A stretch of DNA of 64,000 nucleotides, taken from contig NZ_BBMA01000012.1 of assembly GCF_000971215.1 (NCBI RefSeq), forward strand, positions 62,001-126,000, read 5' to 3'. Shown one piece after another: positions 16,674 to 26,100 of this stretch. The translations under genes were made by a program, and so were the position numbers. Below the pieces are notes generated by a model that saw nothing but the letters and a program-made list of their open reading frames with translations, ran no database searches and had not been told where the DNA came from. Source of the DNA: Demequina silvatica (GTDB lineage Bacteria; Actinomycetota; Actinomycetes; Actinomycetales; Demequinaceae). Position 1 is the first letter of the stretch; every line of letters begins with the position of its first letter.

Positions 16674-18707
16674 ATGACGGCAGCAGCGAGCTGGCCCCGC
16701 GTCGAGGGTCTCGCCTACGGAGGCGACTACAACCCCGAGCAGTGGCCTCGCGAGACGTGGGACGAGGACGTGCGTCTCATGCGCGAGGCGGGCGTCAACC
16801 TCGTCTCCGTCGGCATCTTCTCCTGGGCGATGCTCGAGCCCAAGGAGGGCCTCTACGACTTCGCGTGGATGGACGAGCTGCTCGACCTGCTCCACGCGAA
16901 CGGCATCGCAGCCGACCTCGGCACCCCGTCGGTGTCGCCCCCCGCCTGGTTCTTCCACCAGTACCCCGAGGCGCGGGTGACCGACAAGAACGGCACCGTG
17001 ATGGGCTTCGGCTCGCGCGGCATGGCGTCGCACGCCGCGCCGGAGTACCGCGAGGCGATCGCGCGCATGGCGGGCGAGCTCGCGCAGCGCTACGGCTCGC
17101 ACCCCGCCGTGGTGATGTGGCACGTCCACAACGAGTACGGCGTGCCCGTGGCCGAGGACTTCGGCCCGCGCGCCGTCGCCTCGTGGCGCCGCTGGCTGCA
17201 GTCGCGCTACAGCACCCTCGAGGGCCTCAACGCCGCATGGGGCACCGCGTTCTGGGGCCAGCGCTACGACGACTGGGAGCACGTGGTCGCCCCGGCCGCG
17301 ACGCCCACCATCGCCAACCCGGCGATGAAGCTCGACTGGGCGCGGTTCACCGACGACCAGCTGCGCGAGTGCTTCGTGATCGAGCGCGACGCGATCCGCG
17401 CGCACGCCTCGCAGCCCATCACCACCAACTTCATGGCCCACCAGTCCTGGAACACGGACCTGTGGAAGTGGGCCGAGCTGGTCGACGTGGTGTCCGACGA
17501 CCACTACCTGTGGTCGCCCGACCCCGACGCGCACGTCGGGCTGGCGCTGTCCGCCGACCTCACGCGCTCCGTCGCCGGCGGCAAGCCGTGGATCCTCATG
17601 GAGCACTCGACCTCCGCCGTGAACTGGCAGGGCCGCAACATCGCGAAGCGCCCGGGGGAGATGCGCCGCAACGCGCTCAGCCACTTCGGCCGCGGCGCGG
17701 ACGCGATCATGTTCTTCCAGTGGCGCGCCTCCCGCTCCGGCGCGGAGAAGTTCCACTCGGCGATGCTCCCGCACGCCGGCACGGGCTCGCGCCTGTGGCG
17801 CGAGGTGGTCGAGCTCGGCGGTCACGTCGAGGCGCTCGCCCCCGCCCAGGGCTCCGTGGTCGAGGCCGAGGTCGCCGTGCTCTACGACTGGGAGTCGCTG
17901 TGGGCGCAGGACCTCGAGTGGCGCCCCTCCGACGACGTCCAGTTCCGCGAGCGCATGCGCACCTTCTACGAGCGCCTGTGGCGCGACGACGTCACGGTCG
18001 ACTTCGCGCACCCCGGCCAGGACCTGTCCCGCTACAAGCTCGTGGTGGCGCCGGCGTCCTACCTGCTCACCGCATCGTCCGCCGCGAACCTCACGCGCTA
18101 CGTCGAGGCCGGCGGCACCCTGCTCGTCAACTTCTTCTCCGCGATCGTGAACGAGAACGACGCCGTGCACGAGGGCGGGTTCGTGGCGCCCCTGCGCGAC
18201 GCGCTTGGCCTCACGGTCGAGGAGTTCCTGCCGCTGCGCGAGGGTGACGCGGCGGCCGTCCGGTGGACCCGCGGCGGCGAGCAGGTCCTCGCGAGCGACG
18301 TGTGGCAGGACCACATCGCGCTCGCGGGCGCCGAGGTGGTCGCGGAGAACGTGACCGGCCCGGGCGCGGGGCTGCCCGCGATCACCCGCAACGAGCACGG
18401 GAAGGGCGTGGGCTGGTACGTCGGCACGCGCCTGGACGTGGATGCGCTCAAGACCGTGTTCGACGCGGTCTACGCCGACGCAGGCATCGAGGCCTCGGGC
18501 AACCCCGAGACCCTCGAGGTGGTCACGCGTCGCGGCGCTGCTGAGGACTTCGTCGTCGCCGTCAACCACGGCGCCGACGCAGCCCGACTCTCCGTGGCAG
18601 GCACCGACCTGCTCACGGGAGCCGGGACCGATGGCGAGTTCGAGGTGCCGGGGGGCGGCGTCGCCGTGATCCGCACCGCGCACGTGTCCGGAGGTGAAGA
18701 GGTCTGA
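16674..18707 (+). CDS. GH42 beta-galactosidase
   Basis: The 677-residue protein is a cytoplasmic family GH42 enzyme that releases galactose from beta-1,4-galacto-oligosaccharides. The barrel domain carries the acid/base glutamate in HVHNEYG (E154) and the nucleophile in WILMEHST (E310). It is followed by a trimerisation domain (about 390-600) and a small C-terminal beta domain. GDYNPEQWP near the N-terminus is a family signature. The ATG at 16674 has GGAGGAG four bases upstream. It leads an operon with a MalE/F/G-type importer, the arrangement of ganB with ganSPQ in Bacillus. Confidence 0.96.
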   Translation: MTAAASWPRVEGLAYGGDYNPEQWPRETWDEDVRLMREAGVNLVSVGIFSWAMLEPKEGLYDFAWMDELLDLLHANGIAADLGTPSVSPPAWFFHQYPEARVTDKNGTVMGFGSRGMASHAAPEYREAIARMAGELAQRYGSHPAVVMWHVHNEYGVPVAEDFGPRAVASWRRWLQSRYSTLEGLNAAWGTAFWGQRYDDWEHVVAPAATPTIANPAMKLDWARFTDDQLRECFVIERDAIRAHASQPITTNFMAHQSWNTDLWKWAELVDVVSDDHYLWSPDPDAHVGLALSADLTRSVAGGKPWILMEHSTSAVNWQGRNIAKRPGEMRRNALSHFGRGADAIMFFQWRASRSGAEKFHSAMLPHAGTGSRLWREVVELGGHVEALAPAQGSVVEAEVAVLYDWESLWAQDLEWRPSDDVQFRERMRTFYERLWRDDVTVDFAHPGQDLSRYKLVVAPASYLLTASSAANLTRYVEAGGTLLVNFFSAIVNENDAVHEGGFVAPLRDALGLTVEEFLPLREGDAAAVRWTRGGEQVLASDVWQDHIALAGAEVVAENVTGPGAGLPAITRNEHGKGVGWYVGTRLDVDALKTVFDAVYADAGIEASGNPETLEVVTRRGAAEDFVVAVNHGADAARLSVAGTDLLTGAGTDGEFEVPGGGVAVIRTAHVSGGEEV

Positions 18708-18718
18708 CCCGTGGCGAC

Positions 18719-18738
18719 GGACCGGGCTGCGCCGGTCC
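18719..18738. terminator. Intercistronic hairpin after the GH42 gene
   Basis: GGACCGG (18719-18725) pairs with CCGGTCC (18732-18738) over a 6-base loop. It lies in the 163-base gap between the GH42 and binding-protein genes and could partly end transcription or protect mRNA ends. The rest of that gap shows no gene. Confidence 0.5.
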
Positions 18739-18870
18739 CGAGCCCAGACCACGAGACACCAACTGAAGACCGTGGGCTCCCCCTCGGGAATCCCACTCGG
18801 ACGTAACCTGTCGCAGAGACGCGATCTCACCAGAGGCGCGCAATGTGGCCCCACTCTGGAAGGAACAACC

Positions 18871-20133
18871 ATGCGTAACACGATCGGAAAGGTCGCCGTC
18901 CTGGCGACCTCCGTCGCCCTCCTCGCTGCGTGCTCGTCGGGCACCACCGAGGAGACCACCAGCGCCGAGCCCTCGTCCTCCGCCACGGAGACGTCGTCGG
19001 GCATCGACGCGACCGGCCTGACGCTCACCGTCTGGACGGACGAGAACCGCCAGCCCGCCATCGAGGCCGCCGCGGCGACCTTCGAGGAGGAGACCGGCGC
19101 CACCGTCGAGCTCGTCCAGAAGAACTTCGAGGACATCCGTGCGGACTTCCTCGCCCAGGTCCCCACCGGCGAGGGCCCGGACATCACCATCGGCGCCCAC
19201 GACTGGCTGGGCGCGCTCGTCGAGGCCGGCGTGGTCAACACCGTCGACCTGGGCGCGAGCGCCTCGAGCTTCGCGCAGGTCGCCGTGGACGCGATGACCT
19301 ACGACGGTCAGGTCTACGGCCTGCCGTACTCCACCGAGGCCGTCGCCCTCATCCAGAACACCGACCTGGTCGGCACCGAGGCCCCCGCCACGTGGGACGA
19401 CATGATCGCCGCGGGCGAGGAGTCCGGCGCCGAGCGCGCGTTCTGCATCAACGTCAACGGCGAGACCGGCGACGGCTACACCATGTACCCGTTCCAGACC
19501 TCCTTCGGCGCCCCCGTGTTCGTCCAGGAGGGCGGCTCGTACACCTCCGAGGTGGGCATGGGCGGCGAGGCCGGCGAGGCCTTCGCGACCTGGCTCTCGG
19601 AGAACGGCGAGAAGGGCGCGGGTCACATCTCGACCACCGTCGACTACGCCACCAACAACACGCTCTTCAACAAGGGCAAGTGCGCGTACACCGTCGCGGG
19701 CCCCTGGGCGCTCGGCGACTTCGCGGACGTCAACTTCACGGTGAACCCCGTCCCGAGCGCCGGTGGCGAGACCGCCGCGCCGTTCGTGGGCGTCCAGGGC
19801 TTCTACGTGTCGTCGCAGTCCGAGAACGCGCTCCTCGCGAACGAGTTCCTCACCAACTACATCGCCACCACCGACGCGATGCAGGCGCTCTACGACGCTG
19901 ACCCGCGCCTCCCCGCGTTCGAGGGTGTCGACACCGCGTCGGCGCCGTTCCCGGACGCGATCGCGGGCTTCCAGGCCTCGGCCGAGCAGGGCGTCCCGAT
20001 GCCCTCCATCCCCGAGATGGGCTCGGTGTGGGACTTCTGGAACGCCGCCGAGGCGAAGATCATCAAGGGTGCTGACCCGGTCAAGACCTGGAACAAGATG
20101 ATCACCGACCTGACCGCGTCCCTCGAGGGCTAG
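18871..20133 (+). CDS. ABC transporter sugar-binding lipoprotein (MalE-like, galacto-oligosaccharide)
   Basis: The 420-residue product has a lipoprotein signal with lipobox LLAAC (C21) and a Ser/Thr/Glu-rich linker, then a family 1 extracellular solute-binding fold (LTVWTDENRQPAIEAAAATFEEETG). It resembles the MalE/GanS group. Context between GH42 and GH53 genes makes galactan oligosaccharides the likely ligand; the sequence alone would not distinguish these from maltodextrins. ATG at 18871 is preceded by GGAAGGA. The next gene is the MalF-type permease after a strong hairpin. Confidence 0.92.
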   Translation: MRNTIGKVAVLATSVALLAACSSGTTEETTSAEPSSSATETSSGIDATGLTLTVWTDENRQPAIEAAAATFEEETGATVELVQKNFEDIRADFLAQVPTGEGPDITIGAHDWLGALVEAGVVNTVDLGASASSFAQVAVDAMTYDGQVYGLPYSTEAVALIQNTDLVGTEAPATWDDMIAAGEESGAERAFCINVNGETGDGYTMYPFQTSFGAPVFVQEGGSYTSEVGMGGEAGEAFATWLSENGEKGAGHISTTVDYATNNTLFNKGKCAYTVAGPWALGDFADVNFTVNPVPSAGGETAAPFVGVQGFYVSSQSENALLANEFLTNYIATTDAMQALYDADPRLPAFEGVDTASAPFPDAIAGFQASAEQGVPMPSIPEMGSVWDFWNAAEAKIIKGADPVKTWNKMITDLTASLEG

Positions 20134-20149
20134 GACAGACCACCGTGGT

Positions 20150-20179
20150 GGGGCGGGGGCGCCGCAGGCGTCCCGCCCC
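20150..20179. terminator. Intercistronic hairpin between binding-protein and permease genes
   Basis: GGGGCGGG (20150-20157) pairs with CCCGCCCC (20172-20179), extended inward by GCC/GGC. Such hairpins between a binding-protein gene and its permease genes commonly raise binding-protein mRNA relative to the rest of the operon. Confidence 0.55.
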
Positions 20180-20231
20180 TCACCGGCGGATCCGGCCAGG
20201 ATCCGCGGAGCTGATGGGAACGGGAGAGCAG

Positions 20232-21830
20232 ATGTCGACCGACACCGCCGAGCAGGCGCCGGCACCGAACAAGGAGTCGCTCGCGCGCGGCCTCACCGGG
20301 ATGGGCTGGGGCTTCGTCGTGAAGCTGCTGCTCATGATGGTGGTCAACGCGTTGGGCGTGGCCGGCATCATGGCGGCCTGGAACGCGCAGGCGTGGATCA
20401 TCCTCGGCGCCTCGGTCGTGTTCCTCGTGGCCGCCGACTGGGTGTACTTCTCGCGGCGCGCGCTGCCGCTCAAGTACATCTACCCAGGGCTCATCTTCCT
20501 CCTGGTGTTCCAGGTGTTCGCGATGGGGTACACGGCGTACGTCGCGACCACCAACTACGGCGCCGGCCACCAGGGCACCATGGAGCAGGCCGTCGACGCG
20601 GCGCTCATCCAGTCCGAGCGCGAGGTCGAAGGATCCGCGAGCTACCCGCTCGCCGTGGTGCGCGACGGTGACACGCTGGGCTTCGCGATCAGCGAGGACG
20701 GCGTGGTCGAGGTCGGCACCGCCGACCAGCCGCTCGCCGAGGTCGGCGGGTCGGTCGACGACACGGGCCGTCCGACCGAGGTCGCCGGCTGGGAGATCGT
20801 CGAGCGCGGCGCGTTGCTGTCCGACCAGGAGCTCGCGCAGCAGGTCACCGACCTCCGCGTCCCGGTCTCCGACAACGCCGACGACGGCTCGCTGCGCACG
20901 CGCGAGGGCTCGACCGCCAAGGTCTACCGCTCGTCGCTCGAGTGGGACGAGGGTGCGAAGACGCTCACCGATGTCGACTCCGGGGTGGTGTACTCCGCCA
21001 ACGAGTACGGCACGTTCGTGGGCGACGACGGCTCGACGCTCCCGGCGGGCTGGTACGTCAACGTCGGCTTCGAGAACTTCACCCGCGCGGTCACCGACAC
21101 GGACTACCGCGAGCCGCTGATCCGCGTGACGCTGTGGACCTTCGCGTTCGCGTTCCTCACCGTCGCCTCGAGCTTCCTGCTCGGCCTGCTCTTCGCGCTC
21201 GTCTTCAACGATGAGCGGGTGCGCGGCCGCAAGGTGCTGCGCACGCTGTTCATCCTCCCGTACGCGTTCCCCGCGTTCCTCACGGCGCTGCTGTGGCGAG
21301 GCATGCTCAACCCCGAGTTCGGCATCATCAACAAGTGGTTCTTCTTCGGGGCCGACATCAACTGGCTGGGCGACCCCTGGCTCGCCAAGTTCTCGATCCT
21401 CTTCGTGAACCTGTGGCTGAGCTTCCCCTACTGGTTCCTGGTGTGCACGGGCGCGCTCCAGTCGCTGTCCTCCGAGACCATGGAGGCCGCCCAGATCGAC
21501 GGCGCGGGACGGTGGCGCCAGTTCCGGTCGATCACGTTCCCGCTGCTGCTCGTGTCGACCGCGCCGCTCGCGATCGCATCCTTCGCGTTCAACTTCAACA
21601 ACTTCACCATCATCTACATGCTCACGAACGGCGGGCCACGGTTCGACGATACGAGCGTGCCGTTGGGCGCGACCGACATCCTCATCACCGCGATCTATCA
21701 GATCTCCGGTGTCGCCGGAGGTAGAGCCGACTACGGCCTCGCCGCCGCGCTCTCGATCGTGGTGTTCGTGGTGGTCGGCATCGTCTCCGCGATCGCCTTC
21801 CGCCAGACCAAGAAGCTGGAGGAGTTCTGA
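20232..21830 (+). CDS. ABC transporter permease, MalF-like
   Basis: The 532-residue inner-membrane protein has the MalF layout: three N-terminal helices (about 25-100), a large extracytoplasmic P2-type loop (about 105-285), and the transport-domain helices. The EAA loop that contacts the ATPase reads EAAQIDGAGRWRQF (from about residue 418). ATG 20232 follows GGGAGAG; ATG 20214 would add six residues and is possible. The stop overlaps the next start (TGATG). No ATPase gene is in this locus, so a shared MsiK-type ATPase elsewhere is likely. Confidence 0.93.
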   Translation: MSTDTAEQAPAPNKESLARGLTGMGWGFVVKLLLMMVVNALGVAGIMAAWNAQAWIILGASVVFLVAADWVYFSRRALPLKYIYPGLIFLLVFQVFAMGYTAYVATTNYGAGHQGTMEQAVDAALIQSEREVEGSASYPLAVVRDGDTLGFAISEDGVVEVGTADQPLAEVGGSVDDTGRPTEVAGWEIVERGALLSDQELAQQVTDLRVPVSDNADDGSLRTREGSTAKVYRSSLEWDEGAKTLTDVDSGVVYSANEYGTFVGDDGSTLPAGWYVNVGFENFTRAVTDTDYREPLIRVTLWTFAFAFLTVASSFLLGLLFALVFNDERVRGRKVLRTLFILPYAFPAFLTALLWRGMLNPEFGIINKWFFFGADINWLGDPWLAKFSILFVNLWLSFPYWFLVCTGALQSLSSETMEAAQIDGAGRWRQFRSITFPLLLVSTAPLAIASFAFNFNNFTIIYMLTNGGPRFDDTSVPLGATDILITAIYQISGVAGGRADYGLAAALSIVVFVVVGIVSAIAFRQTKKLEEF

Positions 21831-22726
21831 TGACCGCCCAGGCACCCGCCGCCAGCAAGGCGTCCCGTCGCAAGCCCACCCGTCGTTCGCGGTGGTGGGG
21901 CGAGGTCGGCTGGAAGTACCCCTTCGCCGCGCTCATCATCTTCTACGCCGCGTTCCCGCTGGTGTTCGTGCTGTCGGCGTCGCTCGACGAGAGCGGCAGC
22001 CTGTCGGGCACGGAGACGCTGTTCAGCTCCTTCAGCCTCGCCAACTACCAGGCGCTCAACGACACCCTGTTCTGGACCTGGGTGGGCAACACCCTGGTGA
22101 TCGGCATCGCCGCGGCGATCGGCGCGGTGCTCATGGGCGCCGCGGCCGCCTACGCGTTCTCGCGGTTCCGCTTCAAGGGCCGTCGCGGTTCGCTCACGGG
22201 CCTGCTGATCCTGCAGATGTTCCCGCAGACCATCGCGTTCGTCGCGATCTTCCTGCTGCTCATCTCGCTCGGCGAGGTGGTGCCCGCGCTCGGCATCGAC
22301 TCGAAGATCGCGCTGATCTGCGTGTACCTGGGCACCGCCCTGGGCGCGAACACCTTCCTCATGTACGGCTTCTTCAACTCCATCCCGATGGAGATGGACG
22401 AGGCCGCCAAGATCGACGGCGCGAGCCATGCGCAGATCTTCTGGGGCATGATCATCCCGCTGGTGCGCCCCGTGCTCGCGGTGGTGGGCCTGCTCGCGTT
22501 CGTGTCCGCGTTCGGCGACTTCATCCTCGCGCGCATCGTGCTGGTCTCGAACGACAACTGGACGCTCGCCGTCGGCATGTACCAGTGGGTGTCCGACCAG
22601 CTCACCGCGCGCTGGGGCATCTTCTCCGCGGGCACGGTCATCGCGGCGATCCCGGTGCTGGTGCTGTTCCTCGCGCTGCAGCGCTACATCGTGGGAGGCC
22701 TCACGGCCGGCTCCGTCAAGGGCTGA
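21830..22726 (+). CDS. ABC transporter permease, MalG-like
   Basis: The 298-residue protein has six predicted membrane helices and the EAA loop EAAKIDGASHAQIF (from about residue 191). It pairs with the MalF-like permease to form the translocation pore. The start overlaps the preceding stop by one base. A strong hairpin follows the stop, so this is the last gene of the importer unit. Confidence 0.94.
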   Translation: MTAQAPAASKASRRKPTRRSRWWGEVGWKYPFAALIIFYAAFPLVFVLSASLDESGSLSGTETLFSSFSLANYQALNDTLFWTWVGNTLVIGIAAAIGAVLMGAAAAYAFSRFRFKGRRGSLTGLLILQMFPQTIAFVAIFLLLISLGEVVPALGIDSKIALICVYLGTALGANTFLMYGFFNSIPMEMDEAAKIDGASHAQIFWGMIIPLVRPVLAVVGLLAFVSAFGDFILARIVLVSNDNWTLAVGMYQWVSDQLTARWGIFSAGTVIAAIPVLVLFLALQRYIVGGLTAGSVKG

Positions 22727-22744
22727 CCGGCCTTCCTTCCAGGG

Positions 22745-22782
22745 ACGGGGTCCAGGGCGGCGCGGGCCGCCCCGGACCCCGT
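22745..22782. terminator. Terminator hairpin after the MalG-like gene
   Basis: ACGGGGTCC (22745-22753) pairs with GGACCCCGT (22774-22782), and after one mismatch GGGCGGC pairs with GCCGCCC. The stem is very stable but there is no U tract. Confidence 0.7.
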
Positions 22783-22810
22783 TCCTGTGCGTCCGTACCC
22801 TCCGTCCGCG

Positions 22811-22846
22811 GGACGATGCGGCGGTCACCCGACCCGCGCATCGTCC
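22811..22846. repeat. Inverted pair of the dispersed GGACGATGCG motif
   Basis: GGACGATGCG at 22811-22820 faces its complement CGCATCGTCC at 22837-22846, 16 bases apart, in non-coding DNA. The arms extend outward (GCGGGAC and GTCCCCCGC). It is the only place in the window where two copies form a hairpin. Confidence 0.8.
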
Positions 22847-22852
22847 CCCGCA

Positions 22853-22870
22853 AGTGGGACCGGTCACAGT
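22853..22870. promoter_or_regulatory. Galactan-regulon operator, GH53 promoter copy 1
   Basis: AGTGGGACCGGTCACAGT contains a near-perfect palindrome around ACCGGT. It matches the GH42 operator, in reverse orientation, at most positions. A possible -10 element (TACGAT) follows 5 bases later. Confidence 0.6.
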
Positions 22871-22920
22871 ACGGTTACGATCTCCCGCCGAGGCCCGCGA
22901 AGCGCCCATGTTGACGATAA

Positions 22921-22938
22921 CTTGGGACCGTTCACAGG
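22921..22938. promoter_or_regulatory. Galactan-regulon operator, GH53 promoter copy 2
   Basis: CTTGGGACCGTTCACAGG carries TGGGACCGTTCACAG, the exact reverse complement of 15 bases of the GH42 operator. As there, it abuts a TAANNN -10-like hexamer (TAACTT, 22917-22922). Confidence 0.65.
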
Positions 22939-23128
22939 GTGCGGTCCGACCGCTCCCGGTGCGCGGCGGCCGCGAGGCCGTCCGATTCGACGGGGAGTCG
23001 CGCGGGACGGGCAGAGGAGCCCGATGCCGTGACGCATCCCCTGAGCATCACCCCCGCACGGACCCACCCCCCGGGTCCGGAAGGCCGGCCCACGCCGGCG
23101 GATCAAGGTCGATCACAGGGAAGGAATC

Positions 23129-26100
23129 ATGAGAAGTGCTCTCAGGTCCACCAGCGCCGTGACCGCGGCGACCGCCATGGCGGTCTGCGGCGTCGTCGCG
23201 GTGCCGGGCGTCGCCGCGGCCGCGGACGAGCCCATCGAGGCAGGCATCACGGTGCCGCAGGTCGAGAACCTGGCCGACGACTTCATGAACGGCGTCGACG
23301 CCTCGTCGGTGCTGTCGCTCGAGGAGAGCGGCGTGACGTTCAAGAACTTCGCGGGCGAGGAGGCCGACCTGTTCGAGGTCATGGCCGAGGCCGGCGTCAA
23401 CTACGCGCGCATCCGCGTGTGGAACGACCCGTACGACTCCGAGGGCCGCGGCTACGGCGGCGGCACGGTGGACGTCGCGCGCGCCACCGAGATCGGCCAG
23501 CGGGCGACCGCGGCCGGTATGAAGGTGTTCGTCGACTTCCACTACTCCGACTTCTGGGCGCACCCGGGCCAGCAGCCCGTCCCCAAGGCGTGGGTGGGCA
23601 TGACCGCCGAGCAGAAGGCCGAGGCCCTCTACGACTTCACGGCGGACGCGTTGCAGACCATGGAGGACGCCGGCGTCGACGTCGGCATGGTGCAGATCGG
23701 CAACGAGACCACCAACCTGCAGCTGTCGGGCGAGAACTGGCCCGCGTCCGCCGCGCTGTTCCGCGCCGGCGCGCAGGCGGTGCGCGACACCGTCCCCGAC
23801 GCCAAGGTCGCGATCCACTTCACCAACCCCGAGCGCGGCAACTACCTCGGCTACGCCGAGCAGCTCGCCGAGGGACCCGACGGCACCACCGGCACCGGTG
23901 ACGAGATCGACTACGACGTGTTCGCCAGCTCGTACTACGCGTACTGGCACGGCACGCCCGCGAACCTCACCACGCAGCTGAGCAACGTGGCGGAGACGTA
24001 CGGCAAGGACGTCATCGTCGCGGAGACCTCCTGGGCGCACACGCTCGAGGACGGCGACGGCTACGCCAACAACATCAGGACGGCCTACGACCAGTACTCG
24101 TCGACCGTGCAGGGCCAGGCGCTCGCGGTCCGCGACGTCATCGCGGCCGTCGCCGAGGTGGGCGAGGCCGGCCTGGGCGTCTTCTACTGGGAGCCCGCGT
24201 GGCTGCCGGTGGGCCCCGCCGACGAGGCCGAGCAGAACTCGCTGCTGTGGGAGGAGTTCGGCTCCGGCTGGGCCTCCTCGTACGCAGGCGAGTACTCCGC
24301 CGACGCGGCCGCGAACTACGGCGGCTCGGGCTGGGACAACCAGGCGATGTTCGACTTCGAGGGCAACCCCCTCGAGTCGCTGCGCGTGTGGGACTACGTC
24401 CGCACCGGGACCGTCGCGCCGCGTGAGGTCGACCAGATCACCGCGCCCGCGCTCACTGTCAACGACGGCGACGCCATCACCCTGCCCGCGACGGTGACCG
24501 TCGCGTACACGGACGGCACGTCGGAGGAGGTCGCTGTCACGTGGACCTTCGACCAGTCGTGGGCGACGGGCGCCGGCCAGTACTCCATCAACGGCGTGAC
24601 CGCCGGCGGCGACGCCGTCACGGCCTCGCTCACGGTGCTCGACCCGACGGTGGACTCCACCAACTACGTGGTCAACCCCGGCTTCGAGACCGGCGTCGCG
24701 CCGTGGACCGGCTCCGCGAACCTCTCCCGCACGGATGACCCGTACGAGGGCACCAAGTCGGCGCACTTCTACACCGCGACCGGTGCCACCCGCACCGTGA
24801 TCCAGGAGATCACCGGCGTCCCGGCCGGCGACTACCGCCTGTCGGTGTACGCCCAGGGCCGCGCGAAGGTGGCGGGGGAGAGCACCTACATCACCGCCTC
24901 CTCGGGCATCAACACGGTGAACAAGGAGTTCTCGCTCGCGGGCTACCTCGCGTGGCAGCACCCCGTCACCGACGTCATCCACGTCAACGCGGGCGACCCG
25001 GTGACCGTCTCGGCCACCCTCACCGTGACCGACGGCGCGTGGGGCACGCTCGACAGCTTCGCGCTGGTCGCGGAGACCCCGGTCGAGGAGGCGGACCTCA
25101 CCGCGCTCGAGGACGTGGTCGCGGAGGCCGCGGCGCTCGACCGCGGCGAGTGGTCGGCGGTGTCGATGTTCCAGGTCGACAAGTCGCTGCGCCGCGCCGA
25201 GTTCGTGCTCGGCTCGGAGCAGCCCAGCCAGGCTTCCGCCGACGCCGCGGCGGCCACGGTGCGCGCCGCGATCGACGGGCTCGAGCCCGGCGACGGCAGC
25301 ATCCCCGAACCGACCGTGCGTCCCGTCACGCTCACGGTCACCGAGGGCGAGGAGATCGACCTCCCCGCCACCGTCACGATCGAGGCGTACGACGAGACCA
25401 CCACCACGGAGTCCGTGGAGTGGAACGGCTCGCTCGCGTGGATCGACGGGCCCGGCACCTACACGGTGACCGGCCTCACCGAGAGCGGCCGCACCGCGAC
25501 CGCCACCGTGACCGTCACGGCGCGTGCGCTGCTGCTCAACGGCGGCTTCGAGAAGGGCGCCGACGACGTCACCCCGTGGACCCTCACGGCGACCCCGTGG
25601 CCCGCGAGCGGCGTCGGCACCTTCTGGGTGAACGGCGACGGCCCCCAGGGCGGCTCGTACTCGCTCAACCTGTGGAACGGCACGGGAGCGCCGTTCGACG
25701 TGAGCGCGACGCAGGAGCTGACCGGCCTCGCGGCCGGCACCTACCTCCTGTCGGGCAGCGTCAGGGGCGGCGGTTCCGCCACCCTCGCCCTCACGGCGAC
25801 GTCGACGGTGGACGATGCGTCGGCCGGCTTCACGTTCGGCGCCTGGAACGAGTGGGTGCCGGCGAGCACCGAGGTCGCCGTGGGCGAGGACGGCGTGCTG
25901 ACCGTCGCGTTCGCGGGCACCACGCAGCACGACGCGTGGGGCTACCTCGACGACGTCTCGCTCGAACGGGTGGACGTGCCCGTGGCGGACACGGCCGCGC
26001 TCACGGCCGCGCTCGACCAGGCGGCGGCGATCGACCGGTCCCGCTACACTGCGGACTCGCTCGCGGCGCTCGACCTCGCGGTCGAGGCGGCGAACGTGGT

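Larger units (their letters stand above)
22727..23128. promoter_or_regulatory. Control region before the GH53 gene
   Basis: This 402-base gap has no gene. From left to right it holds a terminator hairpin (22745-22782), an inverted pair of the dispersed 10-mer (22811-22820 and 22837-22846), an operator copy at 22853-22870 next to a possible -10 (TACGAT, 22876-22881), and a second operator at 22921-22938 abutting TAACTT (22917-22922). About 190 bases of leader follow. The ribosome-binding site GGGAAGGA (23118-23125) precedes ATG 23129. Confidence 0.6.
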
